Assembly (NCBI GenBank): GCA_000434555.1
Contig: FR880112.1
Span: forward strand, 1-64,000
Direction: 5' to 3'
Source of the DNA: Clostridium sp. CAG:524
Lineage (GTDB): Bacteria; Bacillota_I; Bacilli_A; RF39; UBA660
DNA length: 64,000 nucleotides
In this document: positions 52,701 through 62,331 of the stretch, one piece after another
How positions within the stretch are numbered: the stretch's first letter is position 1
Layout of the letters: every line of letters starts with the position of its first letter
Translations under genes and position numbers: made by a program
The notes under the pieces: generated by a model
Told to the model about the DNA's origin: nothing
The model's input: only the letters and a program-made list of their open reading frames with translations
The model's database searches: none

Positions 52701-54485
52701 CCAATATACTTAATTGCTCAAAGACTTGTTAAACACTCTAATGATGATGGATATATTGTTGGATCAAGAGGTTCTGTTGGTAGTAGTTTTGTAGCAACAA
52801 TGATGGGTATTACAGAAGTAAATCCACTACCAGCACATTATAGATGTTTAAAATGTCAAACAAGTTTATTTAATGATGAAGAAGGTAATCCTCTTGGCTC
52901 TACTTATTCGAGTGGTTTTGATTTACCTGATAAGAAATGTCCTAATTGTGGAGAGTATATGAAAAAAGATGGTCAAGATATGCCATTTGCTACTTTCCTT
53001 GGATTTAATGCAGATAAAGTTCCAGATATAGACCTTAACTTCTCAGATCTAAATCAAGCATCAGCTCATGAGTATACAAAAGTACTATTTGGTGTTGATA
53101 ATGTTTATAGAGCAGGTACAATTGGTACTGTTGCTGAAAAAACAGCTTATGGATTTGTAAGAGGTTACTTTGAAGATAAGGGAATCTTAGATAAAAGAAG
53201 TTGTGAAATAGAAAGACTAGCTATGGGTTGCACTGGAGTTAAAAGAACAACAGGTCAACATCCAGGTGGTATAGTAGTTGTTCCAGATTATATGGATGTA
53301 AGTGATTTTACACCATTCCAATTCCCAGCAGAAGATCCAACTTCAGCATGGAGAACAACTCACTTTGATTACCATTCAATTGAAGAAAATTTGCTTAAAC
53401 TAGATATTTTAGGACATTCTGATCCAACACAGCTAAGACTTATTCAAGATTTAAGTCATACTAATGTACTTGATGTTCCACTTGATGATAAAGATACAAT
53501 GAGTATATTTACAAGTACTAAAGTACTTGGAGTTACAAATGAACAAATAATGTGCCCAACTGGTACTCTTGGTATTCCAGAATTTGGTACTCCATTTACA
53601 ATAGGTATGGTTGCTGAAACTAAGCCAACTACTTTCGCAGAACTTGTTAAAATATCAGGACTTTCTCATGGTACTGATGTATGGTTAGGTAATGCTAGAG
53701 ACTTATGTACACCTGATGAAAATGGTAATATAAAAGTTCCATTTAAAGATGTAATTGGTTGTCGTGATGATATAATGGTATATTTAATGTATAAAGGTAT
53801 GAAGCCAATAAAAGCATTCAAAATAATGGAATTTGTTCGTAAAGGAAAAGCATCTAAAGACCCAGTTACATGGGCAGAACATAGAAAGACAATGGAAGAG
53901 GCAGGTATTGAAGAATGGTACATTGATTCTTGTCAAAAGATTAAGTACATGTTCCCTAAAGCACATGCAGCAGCGTACGTAACAAGTGCTTTTAGAATTG
54001 CATGGTATAAAGTACATATGCCAGCATACTTCTATGCTTCATGGTTTAGTACAAAAGCAACAGACTTTGATATAGAATCTATGATTAATGGATATGATGC
54101 AATAAAAAATAAAATACTTGAAATTAAAAATAAAGGCTATGACGCTACTAATAAAGAAAATGGAGTTCTTGAATGTCTTAATGTAGCACTTGAAATGTCC
54201 GCAAGAAATATAAAAGTAGCTCCATTTGATTTATATAAAAGTAAAGGTCTTACATTTGATGTACAAGATGATAATACAATTATTCCACCATTCATAACAA
54301 TTGATGGTCTTGGTGAAACAGTTGCTAAAAATATAGAATCAGAAGCAAAGAAACATCCATTTATAAGTATTGAAGACTTTCAAACAAGATGTAAAGTTTC
54401 ACAAACACTTATAGATAAAATGAGAGCAATGGGTATATTTAATAGTATGCCAGAAAGCTCACAACTTAGTTTATTTGATTTTTAA
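49767..54485 (+). CDS. polC: DNA polymerase III alpha subunit, PolC type
   Basis: 1572 residues, longer than Bacillus PolC (about 1437). Order: N-terminal tau-binding region, OB fold (about 190-290), PHP domain beginning VELHAHTMMSQMDG (about 305), DEDDh proofreading exonuclease inserted in PHP (FVVYDTETTGFNAANGDQMIEIGA, about 440-600), zinc module CLKCQTSLF...KKCPNCG (about 1030-1075), palm with DIDLNFSD (about 1092) and C-terminal HhH/duplex-binding parts. A charged helical stretch of roughly 50 residues (about 370-420) extends the PHP region. GGTGAAGTG precedes ATG 49767. Confidence 0.97.
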   Translation: MKDIRLLKLANTIKLNENFTKYLENAELKEVLLNKKTNKMTIVIINDFLFPIDMFHELYEKGTSLDGVDKIRYKFIIKENNKYFQEYFLYYFDILVKSCPMLECIKKDKITFDGNSVNIEVLNSAEKNKIEELTDKIEVFLSDMGFDDINIKATINEKEREKFKESLIEVHDEVKSKKTRTTIKGNPIAGDASQIKNLIAAEDRVVLIAKVFGVDSKSTQSGWFIITLKLTDYTDSIIANIFTKKQEEFDYLLSNIKKDKWYKFKGTTKYNTRSNDYEFSVNDIETYEKTENKIVDNAEVKRVELHAHTMMSQMDGLTRLDLGAHTCELVSRTIEMGYRGVAITDHSGCQAFPIAYQIIKGYNKGVRKKVKETLDNLKSELNDNLSEEEKIELNKKIEKAKKDVENPPIFKGLFGTELTLVDDTVKIVVKGTDLPLEGTEFVVYDTETTGFNAANGDQMIEIGAVKIKDGVITDRFDKFINPGRHIPDKITELTFITDEMVKGADDEGTVTKEFLDWAGDAPMVAHNAKFDISFIEMAMKKYNLGEFNNTVIDTLELSRALDQGFARHSLSALVKRYNVPWDEESHHRADYDAEGTALVFHKMLQKLIGQNYDTINSLERLIPKDEIHKFGRTFHFNAIALNRTGLKNLFKIISLANTTYLYKTPRILRSKLNELREGLLIGSGCYESEVFIEARSKDGEELTNIINFYDYVEVQPPEVYDHLIQTSDFANIFELKTHIKKVIDATKSAGKIIVATGDVHHFTREDKIYREIIINQKVPGGGRHPLAKSNITNIPSQHFRTTEEMLKDFDFLDKDLAYEIVVTNTNKICDMVTEFEVIMDTKGIPFSPRVKADDGKTYLDCPRVVTDLVFEKAASWYGSPLPHNIEERISKELYGDAVYNYWYNRLKSENEGISEDKLIEKTFDNLHETLIAGFDKVKELIGEKVKSEWTEEDGELNEKSLASKVKKELGGIIGGGFDPIYLIAQRLVKHSNDDGYIVGSRGSVGSSFVATMMGITEVNPLPAHYRCLKCQTSLFNDEEGNPLGSTYSSGFDLPDKKCPNCGEYMKKDGQDMPFATFLGFNADKVPDIDLNFSDLNQASAHEYTKVLFGVDNVYRAGTIGTVAEKTAYGFVRGYFEDKGILDKRSCEIERLAMGCTGVKRTTGQHPGGIVVVPDYMDVSDFTPFQFPAEDPTSAWRTTHFDYHSIEENLLKLDILGHSDPTQLRLIQDLSHTNVLDVPLDDKDTMSIFTSTKVLGVTNEQIMCPTGTLGIPEFGTPFTIGMVAETKPTTFAELVKISGLSHGTDVWLGNARDLCTPDENGNIKVPFKDVIGCRDDIMVYLMYKGMKPIKAFKIMEFVRKGKASKDPVTWAEHRKTMEEAGIEEWYIDSCQKIKYMFPKAHAAAYVTSAFRIAWYKVHMPAYFYASWFSTKATDFDIESMINGYDAIKNKILEIKNKGYDATNKENGVLECLNVALEMSARNIKVAPFDLYKSKGLTFDVQDDNTIIPPFITIDGLGETVAKNIESEAKKHPFISIEDFQTRCKVSQTLIDKMRAMGIFNSMPESSQLSLFDF

Positions 54486-54486
54486 G

Positions 54487-54508
54487 GATACTAGAAATAG
54501 TATCTTTT
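54487..54508 (+). terminator. Terminator of polC
   Basis: GATACTA / TAGTATC stem, GAAA loop, TTTT. Confidence 0.8.
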
Positions 54509-54550
54509 CTTCTATTTATATTGTATAATATCAATTACTTTAGTGATAGT

Positions 54551-54731
54551 ATGAAAAAAAATAAAAATTTAGAAATGAAAATATATGAATTATTAGGAGT
54601 TAAAATATTTAGAAAAATAGCTTTTTCTTTAGCATCCATTATAAGTTTACCTAAAAAAAGAAATCGGTTCAAAAGAATTATTCAAGTATGACTTATTAAT
54701 GAGAAAAGCTATGGAAATAGTTACAAAATAA
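54551..54731 (+). pseudogene. Fused remnants of at least one deleted gene
   Basis: Frame 1 from ATG 54551 encodes 46 residues (KNLEMKIYELLGVKIFRKIA...) and stops at 54689; its start recalls CrtO-like acyltransferases, from memory. A second frame gives SKELFKYDLLMRKAMEIVTK ending at 54731. Two partial frames in 180 nt suggest deletion debris. Confidence 0.45.
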
Positions 54732-54741
54732 ATATAAAAAG

Positions 54742-54768
54742 AACATCTTGATCTTCAAGATGTTTTTA
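54742..54768 (+). terminator. Terminator left after gene loss
   Basis: AACATCTTG / CAAGATGTT stem, 5-nt loop, TTTATTT. Confidence 0.8.
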
Positions 54769-54809
54769 TTTGATTAAAAATTACTTTTTTGAAAACGAAA
54801 GATTTCATA

Positions 54810-54838
54810 TTGAAATTGATAGAATAATATGTTATATT
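54810..54838 (+). promoter_or_regulatory. Promoter placed for leaderless transcription
   Basis: TTGAAA (54810-54815), 17-nt spacer, TATATT (54833-54838); ATG 54845 lies exactly where transcription should begin. Confidence 0.55.
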
Positions 54839-54844
54839 AAAAAT

Positions 54845-55000
54845 ATGAATAAAGTAGTTAGTTTCCTGAGACAATATTTAGTTATTATTTCAGTGCTTGT
54901 AGGAATAAGTATTCTTTTAAGTGTTACTTTTTCAAACTTTATCGTTACATCAAACAATCATAAAGCAGCAGAAATGTATATTGGTACTTTAAACACATGA
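54845..55000 (+). pseudogene. 5' part of a membrane protein gene, truncated by a deletion
   Basis: 51 codons: a basic start, one membrane helix (YLVIISVLVGISILLSVTFS), then an external stub NHKAAEMYIGTLNT ending at a TGA created at the junction. Directly after, the reading frame of valS appears without its first third. The gene is therefore probably fused to valS sequence by a deletion. Confidence 0.55.
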
Positions 55001-56699
55001 TCCTAATGATTTTGAAGTAGGAAATAGACATAATTTAGAAAGAATTGTCATAATGAATGAAGATGCAACTATGAATGAACTTACCGGTAAATATAATGGT
55101 ATGACAAGAGAACAATGTAGAAGTGAATTACTTAAAGATTTAGAAAAAGAAGGACTACTTATTAGTGTTGAAAAGATGACACATAGTGTAGGGCATTCTG
55201 AAAGAACACGTGCAGTAGTAGAACCTTATCTTTCTAAACAATGGTTTGTTAGTATGAAAGGTATGAGTGAAGACTTATTAAATGCTCAAAAATCTAAAGA
55301 TAAAAAAATAAACTTTATACCAAAGAAATTTGAAAAGATACTTAATCACTGGATGGAAGATTGCCATGATTGGTGTATAAGTAGACAATTATGGTGGGGA
55401 CATAGAATTCCTGCTTGGTATAAAGATGATGAAGTTAAAGTACAAGTAGAATGTCCAGGAGAAGGATGGACTCAAGACAATGATGTTTTAGATACATGGT
55501 TTAGTAGTGCATTATGGCCATTTAGTACTCTTGGTTGGCCAAATAAAACAGAAGATTTAGAAAGATATTTCCCAACAGATGTTTTAGTAACAGCATATGA
55601 TATAATATTCTTCTGGGTAGCAAGAATGGCATTTTCATCACTTAAACAAATGAATAATCGTCCATTTAAAGATTGTATAATTCATGGACTTATAAGAGAT
55701 AAACAAGGTAGAAAAATGTCTAAATCACTTGGTAATGGAATAGATCCAATGGACTTAATAGATGAATATGGATGTGATGCTTTAAGATTTTATTTAACAA
55801 CAACATCTGCAATGGGAATGGATATAAAATTTGATACAGAAAAAGTCGCATCAACTTGGAACTTCATAAATAAATTATGGAATGCATCAAGATTTGTACT
55901 CATGAAACTAGAAAACTTTAAGAAGGAAGACTATAAATTAGAAAATTTAAATGATGCTGATAAATGGATGCTTACTAAATTAAATGAAACAATTCATGCA
56001 GTAACAAAATCAATGGATAAATATGAATTTAATAATGCAGGAAGTTGCTTATATTCATTTATATGGGATATATTCTGTGATAAATATATAGAAATGTCTA
56101 AATTCAGTGAATCAAATGGTACAAAGAGTACACTTCTATATACAATAACATGTATTATAAAAATGTTACATCCATTTATGCCTTTTGTAACAGAAGAAAT
56201 ATATAGTAATTTTGAAATAAAAGATACAGAATTACTATTACAAAGTGAATATCCAACATATAATAAAAAACAAATATATAACGATATCACTAAAGAAATA
56301 GATAATATGTTAGAATATATAACATTATTTAGAAATAAAAAACTAGAAAATAAAATATCAAATGATATAGAAATAATAGATTATAACAAGAATACATTAT
56401 TAAATAAGATGTTAAAACTAGAAGATAAAATAGTAGAAACTCCTACATATAAAGATAAATTAACTATAGAATTATATAGTTATAAATTTGATATATATTT
56501 TGATAATTCTAAAAATAGTGAAGAAGAAAAGCAAAAGATACAAGAAGAAATATTAAAACTAGAAGTATCTATAGAAAGACGTAAAAAACTTCTTTCTAAT
56601 GAAAACTATGTTAATAAAGCACCTGAAGCAATAGTTAATAAAGAAAGAGAAGATTTAGCTAAAGAAGAACATAAACTTGGAATATTAAGAAAGAATTAA
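54996..56699 (+). pseudogene. valS: 5'-truncated valyl-tRNA synthetase
   Basis: From 54996 the frame reads HDPNDFEVGNRHNLERIVIM, a conserved internal ValRS segment, then QWFVSMKGM, the 'DWCISRQLWWGHRIPAWY' block, KMSKS-type GRKMSKSLGNGIDP, the anticodon-binding domain and the C-terminal coiled-coil arm. About 568 codons remain of an expected ~880; the HIGH motif, N-terminal Rossmann half and most of the editing domain are missing. ATG 55053 has no ribosome site. Non-functional as a synthetase; an intact valS must lie elsewhere, unless the junction is an assembly error. Confidence 0.85.
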
Positions 56700-56724
56700 T
56701 GAGATTAAGTTCTCATTTTTTTCT
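56698..56724 (+). terminator. Terminator of valS
   Basis: AATGAGA / TCTCATT stem (56698-56704, 56711-56717) and T-run. Confidence 0.8.
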
Positions 56725-56757
56725 TGTCATGTTATAATTATAAAGCAGGAGAATTAT

Positions 56758-57351
56758 ATGAAAATAAATGCTAAAAAAGATAAATTTATGCCTACAATAA
56801 TATTAGATATAACACTAGAAATATTCTTTCTAATTCCAACAATATTAGTGTTCTTTTTAGCATTAGATATAAAAATAGAATTACTAGGAATAATTATATC
56901 ATTATTTATATTGTCAGTACCAAATGTATTTTTAATAGGTAATATCGTAACAGGTATAAAGTATTATAAAGGTATAAGTATTGTTATTGAAGAAGATACA
57001 TTATATTTGAATCTCTTACTTCCATCAAAAAACATATCAAAAAAAGATAAAGTATATAACCCATATAAACTTATCACTATACCAAGTAATAAATTTAAAT
57101 GTGGAGCATATATTCCTAAAAAATATAAAGTTGATTTAAAAAATATAAAAGAATATGGTTATAAAAATGACTTAAATATAAGTAATTATCTATATGATGG
57201 TAGAGATATAATAATTATATCTAATGATAAAAGATATTATATAATAACAGATAATTTTAATTATAAAGATATAATAGATTTAATAAATGAAATATATAAA
57301 ATAACTAAAATAGAACCTACAGGTGAATTAAAAAATATAATTGTTAAATAA
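56758..57351 (+). CDS. Two-helix membrane protein, uncharacterised
   Basis: 197 residues. Two adjacent membrane helices (about 13-35 and 41-67), then a ~125-residue cytoplasmic domain with alternating strands, of the kind found in PH-like membrane proteins. AGGAG precedes ATG 56758. Own terminator. No family recognised. Confidence 0.75.
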   Translation: MKINAKKDKFMPTIILDITLEIFFLIPTILVFFLALDIKIELLGIIISLFILSVPNVFLIGNIVTGIKYYKGISIVIEEDTLYLNLLLPSKNISKKDKVYNPYKLITIPSNKFKCGAYIPKKYKVDLKNIKEYGYKNDLNISNYLYDGRDIIIISNDKRYYIITDNFNYKDIIDLINEIYKITKIEPTGELKNIIVK

Positions 57352-57354
57352 TTA

Positions 57355-57376
57355 GTACTAGCAATAGTACCTTTTT
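57355..57376 (+). terminator. Terminator
   Basis: GTACTA / TAGTAC stem, GCAA loop, CTTTTT. Confidence 0.8.
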
Positions 57377-57412
57377 AATGATATAATTTTAATAGAATAA
57401 GAAGGTGCTTAT

Positions 57413-59266
57413 ATGTTTGGAAAAATAATATCAATATTTGAACAAAATATTAAATTAGAAAACTTATCAAAAAGAGTAGAAACAACTTTAGTTGGAGTAC
57501 ATATAGTATTTGAAGATAAATTTAAAGTAGTTGCTGAAATTACATCAATAACTAGAGATGAAATATCTTGTATTTTAGTAGGTGAATTTATTAATAATCA
57601 ATTTTATAGTGGTGTTTTAAATAAACCTACTGCTGATGCTAAGGCTAGAATAGTTAATAAAGATGAAGTAATCGCACTTGTTGGTAATCAACAAATAGAT
57701 ACTCCAACTGATCTTTATATTGGTAAAAGCCTTATATATGATGGATTTAATGTATCTGCTAATATAGATAATTTCTTCTCAAATCACTTTGCTATAATAG
57801 GTAATACAGGTAGTGGTAAAAGTTGTAGTGTAACAAGATTATTTCAAAATCTATTTTATAGAAAGAATTATATTCCAACTAATGCTAATATAGTATTATT
57901 TGATGTATATGGTGAATATCATTATGCTCTTGATAGAATAAATCAAACTAAATTTTGTAGATGTAAAACACTTACTACAGACCCAGGATTTACAAGAAGT
58001 GAAATAGTTAAAATACCACCATATTATCTTGAAGTTGATGATATAGCATTACTTTTAAATGTAGATTCTCCATCACAACTTCCTATTATTGAAAAAGCAC
58101 TTAAGTATGTATATTTATTTACTGAAGATGAAGAAAAAGTAAAAGATATGAAAAACAATATCATTGCTAAAGCAATATTAGATATACTTACAAGTGGTAA
58201 AAGTTCAGCACAAATAAGAGATCAAGTAGTAGCTGTACTTTCTACATTCTATACAAAAGATATAAATTTAGAGAGTAAGATAATTCAACCGGGATATACG
58301 AGAACATTAAGACAATGTTTAAATATAGATCAAACTGGTAAAATAAATACAATGCAGTTAGTAACTGAATATTTGGAAGGTTATGTAAGTGAAGAATTAA
58401 AATTAAATAGAAATATGAAACCTAAATTTTATACTCTTAAGGACTTATATAATGCATTTGAATTTGCTCTTATTAGTGAAGGTGTTTTAAAAAGTGATAA
58501 AGTTTATGATGTTAATAATATATTAAAAGTAAGATTAGATACTATAATTAATGGAGACTATGGAATATATTTTGAAGTAGATGAATATATACCTAAATCT
58601 GATTATATTAAAAATATATTTACTGCTCCTACTGGTGAAAAAGCTCAAATAGTAAATTTTAACTTAAATTATGTTGATGAAAGATTTGCTAAAGTACTTA
58701 CTAAAGTATATTCTAAGTTATTCTTTGATTATGCGATTAGTTTAGAAAACAGGGGAGGCTTCCCAATGCAAATAATATTAGAAGAAGCACACCGTTATGT
58801 TCAAAATGATAATGATATTAATACAATTGGATATAATATATTTGATAGAATTACTAAAGAAGGAAGAAAATATGGTGTTATTTTAGGACTTATTACTCAA
58901 AGACCTAGTGAACTATCTAATACTGCACTTAGTCAATGTTCTAATTATTTAGTTCTTAGAATGTTCCATCCAGCAGATCTTGAAATTGTTAAAAATATTA
59001 CTCACAGCATAAGTGAAACAGATGTAGAAAGATTGAAGACATTAAGACCAGGTGTTGCATTATGCTTTGGAAATGCCTTTAATATACCAACATTTACTAA
59101 AATAGATAAACCAGATCCAACTCCAAATTCAAGTAATGCTCATATTGGTACTGAGTGGTTCAGAAGGAGTGAAGAGTTACTTAAAGAACAAGAACAATTT
59201 AAATTAAATCAAATGCAAAATAATAATACAAATATTATTACAAATGAAAACCCTATAATTCAATAG
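57413..59266 (+). CDS. HerA-like P-loop ATPase (DUF87)
   Basis: 617 residues. N-terminal HAS-barrel-like beta domain (about 1-110), Walker A AIIGNTGSGKSCSVTRLFQN (about 130-149), Walker B IILEEAHRYV (about 455-464), arginine-rich 'ITKEGRKYGVILGLITQRPSELS' and 'NYLVLRMFHPADLEIVK'. HerA ATPases form hexamers that pump or resect DNA, often with NurA or Sir2-type defence nucleases; no such partner is adjacent here. AAGGTG precedes ATG 57413. Confidence 0.9.
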   Translation: MFGKIISIFEQNIKLENLSKRVETTLVGVHIVFEDKFKVVAEITSITRDEISCILVGEFINNQFYSGVLNKPTADAKARIVNKDEVIALVGNQQIDTPTDLYIGKSLIYDGFNVSANIDNFFSNHFAIIGNTGSGKSCSVTRLFQNLFYRKNYIPTNANIVLFDVYGEYHYALDRINQTKFCRCKTLTTDPGFTRSEIVKIPPYYLEVDDIALLLNVDSPSQLPIIEKALKYVYLFTEDEEKVKDMKNNIIAKAILDILTSGKSSAQIRDQVVAVLSTFYTKDINLESKIIQPGYTRTLRQCLNIDQTGKINTMQLVTEYLEGYVSEELKLNRNMKPKFYTLKDLYNAFEFALISEGVLKSDKVYDVNNILKVRLDTIINGDYGIYFEVDEYIPKSDYIKNIFTAPTGEKAQIVNFNLNYVDERFAKVLTKVYSKLFFDYAISLENRGGFPMQIILEEAHRYVQNDNDINTIGYNIFDRITKEGRKYGVILGLITQRPSELSNTALSQCSNYLVLRMFHPADLEIVKNITHSISETDVERLKTLRPGVALCFGNAFNIPTFTKIDKPDPTPNSSNAHIGTEWFRRSEELLKEQEQFKLNQMQNNNTNIITNENPIIQ

Positions 59267-59278
59267 GGCTTTTATTTT
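59251..59278. terminator. Terminator between convergent genes
   Basis: CCCTAT / ATAGGG stem (59251-59256, 59263-59268) with TTTTATTTT on the plus strand; lies inside the end of the HerA gene and faces the gene on the minus strand. Confidence 0.7.
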
Positions 59279-59285
59279 GAATAAA

Positions 59286-60422
59286 TTATCTTACAACATA
59301 TGGATCAGTTTCAGTACCATTACCAGATTTAAATAATGCTCTTTTATTAACATATGCAGTTAATATGAATCTTCTTTCTAAACTAGCTCTTGCTGTGTTG
59401 AAAGCAGCACCATTTAAATAATAAACTGAATAATTATTATCTTCTGTATCAAGTGCTGTTAATGACCATGTATTCCATCTTTCATGATATAAATAATTAT
59501 AATTTGAACATGATTCACTAGTAGCTATTTTACAATTTTCATCAAGACTTGCTCTCATATATTCATATGGAGTAATAAGTCCAAACATATATTTATCATT
59601 TGATTTAACTGAACATTCAACAGTACCATTTTTTGTTTCATCATTAAGTTTTCTTTTAGCAACGCATAATTCTTTAGAAACAATAGCATTTCTTAAATTT
59701 TCATTAACTATCTCTTCATTACTTTCAAAAATTTTTAATGTTTCTTTAGCTCTACTAAGTTCAAATGTATTGTATCCCCAAGTAGCATCTCTATCTTCAT
59801 TATATCTATTATCCCAAGGATATTGTTCTCTTTTACCAGTTTCATTTATTATTTTAACTGTATTATCATCTTCAATGCTAACTATTCTCCATAGGTATGG
59901 AACATCTTTATCATTAATATTTATAGTTCCAAAAGTTATATAATTATTTTTAACTTCACCTCTAAAGTAGTATCCACCATTTTCACTTTCATAAAGTCCA
60001 CTACCTTCAGTAACGACAGGTGAATTTTCTTTAATAACTTTGTATAACTCTTTAGTTTCATAACTACCTGGGCAAGTTAGATATGGAAGATATGCTATAT
60101 TATCTCCACTTTTATTAACTACTATTTCTACAGTACAATTATCTCCATCTTTAAGTATTTCATTAAGAGGTTTAATATGTTTTCCTTCAACTAATGTACT
60201 ATATTGAATAGTATAATCTCCATCAGTAGTAGGTACTAAAGTAGGATTAGTTTCATAATAACTTTTAACCGCTAAAGTAATTTTTTCTTCAACTTCCTCA
60301 TAAGTATAATAGTGTGGCTTAACAATAGATATAATCCATGTTGCAAGTAAAACTACAACAAGAAATCCTACTAAAGAAGCACCTATTATTATTAATTTTT
60401 TCTTATCAATAGATTCAAACAT
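59286..60422 (-). CDS. Single-pass surface protein, DUF6273-like
   Basis: 378 residues. An N-terminal helix (KLIIIGASLVGFLVVVLLATWIISIV), then an external region 'YLWRIVSIEDDNTVKIINE' through 'RRFILTAYVNKRALFKSGNGTETDPYVVR', resembling modules in gut Firmicutes surface proteins where the final G-x-G-T-x-x-x-P-Y-V is conserved. Several Cys. ATG 60422 is preferred because AGGAGTG lies just upstream; GTG 60431 overlaps it. Binding partner unknown. Confidence 0.72.
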   Translation of the reverse strand: MFESIDKKKLIIIGASLVGFLVVVLLATWIISIVKPHYYTYEEVEEKITLAVKSYYETNPTLVPTTDGDYTIQYSTLVEGKHIKPLNEILKDGDNCTVEIVVNKSGDNIAYLPYLTCPGSYETKELYKVIKENSPVVTEGSGLYESENGGYYFRGEVKNNYITFGTININDKDVPYLWRIVSIEDDNTVKIINETGKREQYPWDNRYNEDRDATWGYNTFELSRAKETLKIFESNEEIVNENLRNAIVSKELCVAKRKLNDETKNGTVECSVKSNDKYMFGLITPYEYMRASLDENCKIATSESCSNYNYLYHERWNTWSLTALDTEDNNYSVYYLNGAAFNTARASLERRFILTAYVNKRALFKSGNGTETDPYVVR

Positions 60423-60476
60423 TTTTGTCACTCCTTTTTATAAATTAATTATACACTAAATAATCCAAATAAACAA

Positions 60477-60836
60477 TTACTTAATCATATTAAATACATC
60501 ACTTACATCCATATTATTTTTCTTATTATAACTAGGAATAATATGTAAATGATAATGTTTAACTTCTTGTAATATTCCATTATTTTGAACTAGTTTATAC
60601 CCATTAGGCTTTAATTTTTCATCAAGGATTTTAATTACTTCTTTACTAGCCTTATTAATTTCGCTTAGATATAGAGTATCTATATCATAAATATCTTTAA
60701 AATGTTTCTTAGGTATAATTAATGTATGTCCCATAGAATTAGGATTAACATCTAAAAAACACTTTACATATTCATTTTCATATATTGTATATGATGGAAT
60801 ATCTCCTTTAATAATTTTACAAAAAATACAATCCAT
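60477..60836 (-). CDS. HIT-family nucleotide-binding protein
   Basis: 119 residues. CIFCKIIKGDIPSY at the start and the histidine triad HYHLHIIP near residue 95. Hydrolase or transferase acting on nucleotide phosphoramidates or dinucleotides. GGGTGAAAG precedes ATG 60836. Confidence 0.93.
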   Translation of the reverse strand: MDCIFCKIIKGDIPSYTIYENEYVKCFLDVNPNSMGHTLIIPKKHFKDIYDIDTLYLSEINKASKEVIKILDEKLKPNGYKLVQNNGILQEVKHYHLHIIPSYNKKNNMDVSDVFNMIK

Positions 60837-60946
60837 TTTCTTTCACCCATATATATTATATATTAAATAATAAACTACTTCAATTATTATATTTGTTATA
60901 AAACAATTTATTTTACATGTATATATTATATTAGGTGAGGTATAAG

Positions 60947-62131
60947 GTGAATAATAAAAATGAATTTCCTATGAAAGAAAAAAGTCTAATATATTTTGAT
61001 AATGCTGCTACTACATTTAAGCCTTATAGAGTTATAGATAAAATGAATGAATATTATTATGATTATAATGCTAATTCACATAGAGGAGATTATGATATAA
61101 GTTTTAAAGTAGATGATGAAATAGACTATACAAGAGATTTAGTTAAAATGTTTATTAATGCTAAAAGAACAGATGAAATAATATTTACTAGAAATACAAC
61201 TGACTCACTAAATATGATATGTTTTGGCTATTTCTTAAATTATTTAAAAGAAAATGATGAAATAATATTATCAAGTAGTGAACATGCATCTAATATACTT
61301 CCATGGTTAATATTATCTATAAAAAAGAATATTAAGATAGTATTTGTAGATTCAGTAAATGAAAAATTAAATATAAATGATTTAACAAGTAAAATAACTA
61401 ATAAAACTAAAGTAATATCACTTGCTCATATAACAAATGTAAGTGGAGATAAAAGAGATATAAAAACTATTTGTAAGATAGCTCATAAACATAATATATT
61501 AGTAGTAGTTGATGGAGCACAAAGTGTTCCTCATATTAAAACTGATGTTCAAGATTTAGATATAGATTTTCTAGCATTTTCTGCTCATAAAATGTGTGGA
61601 CCAACAGGGGTAGGAGTGCTTTATGGAAAATATGATTTATTAAAGAAAATGATACCATTTGAATATGGTGGTGGAATGAATCTAATATATGATAGTAATT
61701 CATTAAGACTTGCTGAACTTCCATATAGATTTGAAGCAGGTACTCCTAATTTAAGTGGAATAATAGGCTTTAGTGAATCAATAAATTATCTAAATGAAAT
61801 AGGTATGGATAATATAGAAAGACATGAAAAATATTTAAAAAAATATTTGATAAAAGAACTAGAAAAGATACCATATATAAAAATATATAATAAAGATACA
61901 GAAGGTAGTATAGTATTAATTAATATAGATGGAGTATTATCAGGAGACTTAGGACTTTATCTAAATACTAAAGGTATTTGCGTAAGAAGTGGTAAACATT
62001 GTGCTAAAATGGGTGATAACACAGAAGATACTGTTAGAATAAGTTTATATTTCTATAATACATATGAAGAAATAGACTATTTAATAAAAGTATTAAAGAA
62101 TAAAAAAGAAATCTTTGAGTTTGCTAATTAG
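60947..62131 (+). CDS. Class V aminotransferase / SufS-like cysteine desulfurase
   Basis: 394 residues. 'YFDNAATTFKPYRVIDKM' at the N-terminus, PLP-binding 'VVDGAQSVPH' and 'FSAHKMCGPTGVGVLYG' with the Schiff-base Lys, and a catalytic Cys in VRSGKHCAKMG near residue 365, as in group II desulfurases. GTG 60947 follows GGTGAGG. No suf or isc partner lies in the window. It may serve as a general sulfur donor. Confidence 0.88.
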   Translation: MNNKNEFPMKEKSLIYFDNAATTFKPYRVIDKMNEYYYDYNANSHRGDYDISFKVDDEIDYTRDLVKMFINAKRTDEIIFTRNTTDSLNMICFGYFLNYLKENDEIILSSSEHASNILPWLILSIKKNIKIVFVDSVNEKLNINDLTSKITNKTKVISLAHITNVSGDKRDIKTICKIAHKHNILVVVDGAQSVPHIKTDVQDLDIDFLAFSAHKMCGPTGVGVLYGKYDLLKKMIPFEYGGGMNLIYDSNSLRLAELPYRFEAGTPNLSGIIGFSESINYLNEIGMDNIERHEKYLKKYLIKELEKIPYIKIYNKDTEGSIVLINIDGVLSGDLGLYLNTKGICVRSGKHCAKMGDNTEDTVRISLYFYNTYEEIDYLIKVLKNKKEIFEFAN

Positions 62132-62173
62132 TTAAAAAAGTTACATTTTTTTGTAATTTTTTTAATTTTACCT

Positions 62174-62273
62174 AAAATTAAATTTTAGGTATAAAAACAT
62201 ATCCGAAAACTATATTTTTCTCTAAAGAAAAATTAAATTTTCACTATAAAAAACTATCTCAAAATTAAATTTT
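62174..62273. repeat. Three identical 13-nt sites AAAATTAAATTTT upstream of ssb
   Basis: Copies at 62174-62186, 62229-62241 and 62261-62273. Each is a palindrome around a central A; the first extends to a perfect 21-nt inverted repeat (ACCTAAAATT arm). They occupy the region before the ssb promoter and may be operator sites, though high AT content weakens the case. Confidence 0.5.
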
Positions 62274-62279
62274 ACCAAT

Positions 62280-62308
62280 TTGAAACACTATATTTATTTA
62301 TGTTATAT
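62280..62308 (+). promoter_or_regulatory. Promoter of ssb
   Basis: TTGAAA (62280-62285), 17-nt spacer, TTATAT (62303-62308). Confidence 0.55.
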
Positions 62309-62331
62309 TCCTCATGAAAGGAGGAAACATA

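Noticed and set aside
57413..59266. HerA-centred defence system (HerA with NurA, Sir2 or DUF4297 partner)
   Set aside because: Both neighbours are an unknown membrane protein and a surface protein; no nuclease partner is adjacent.
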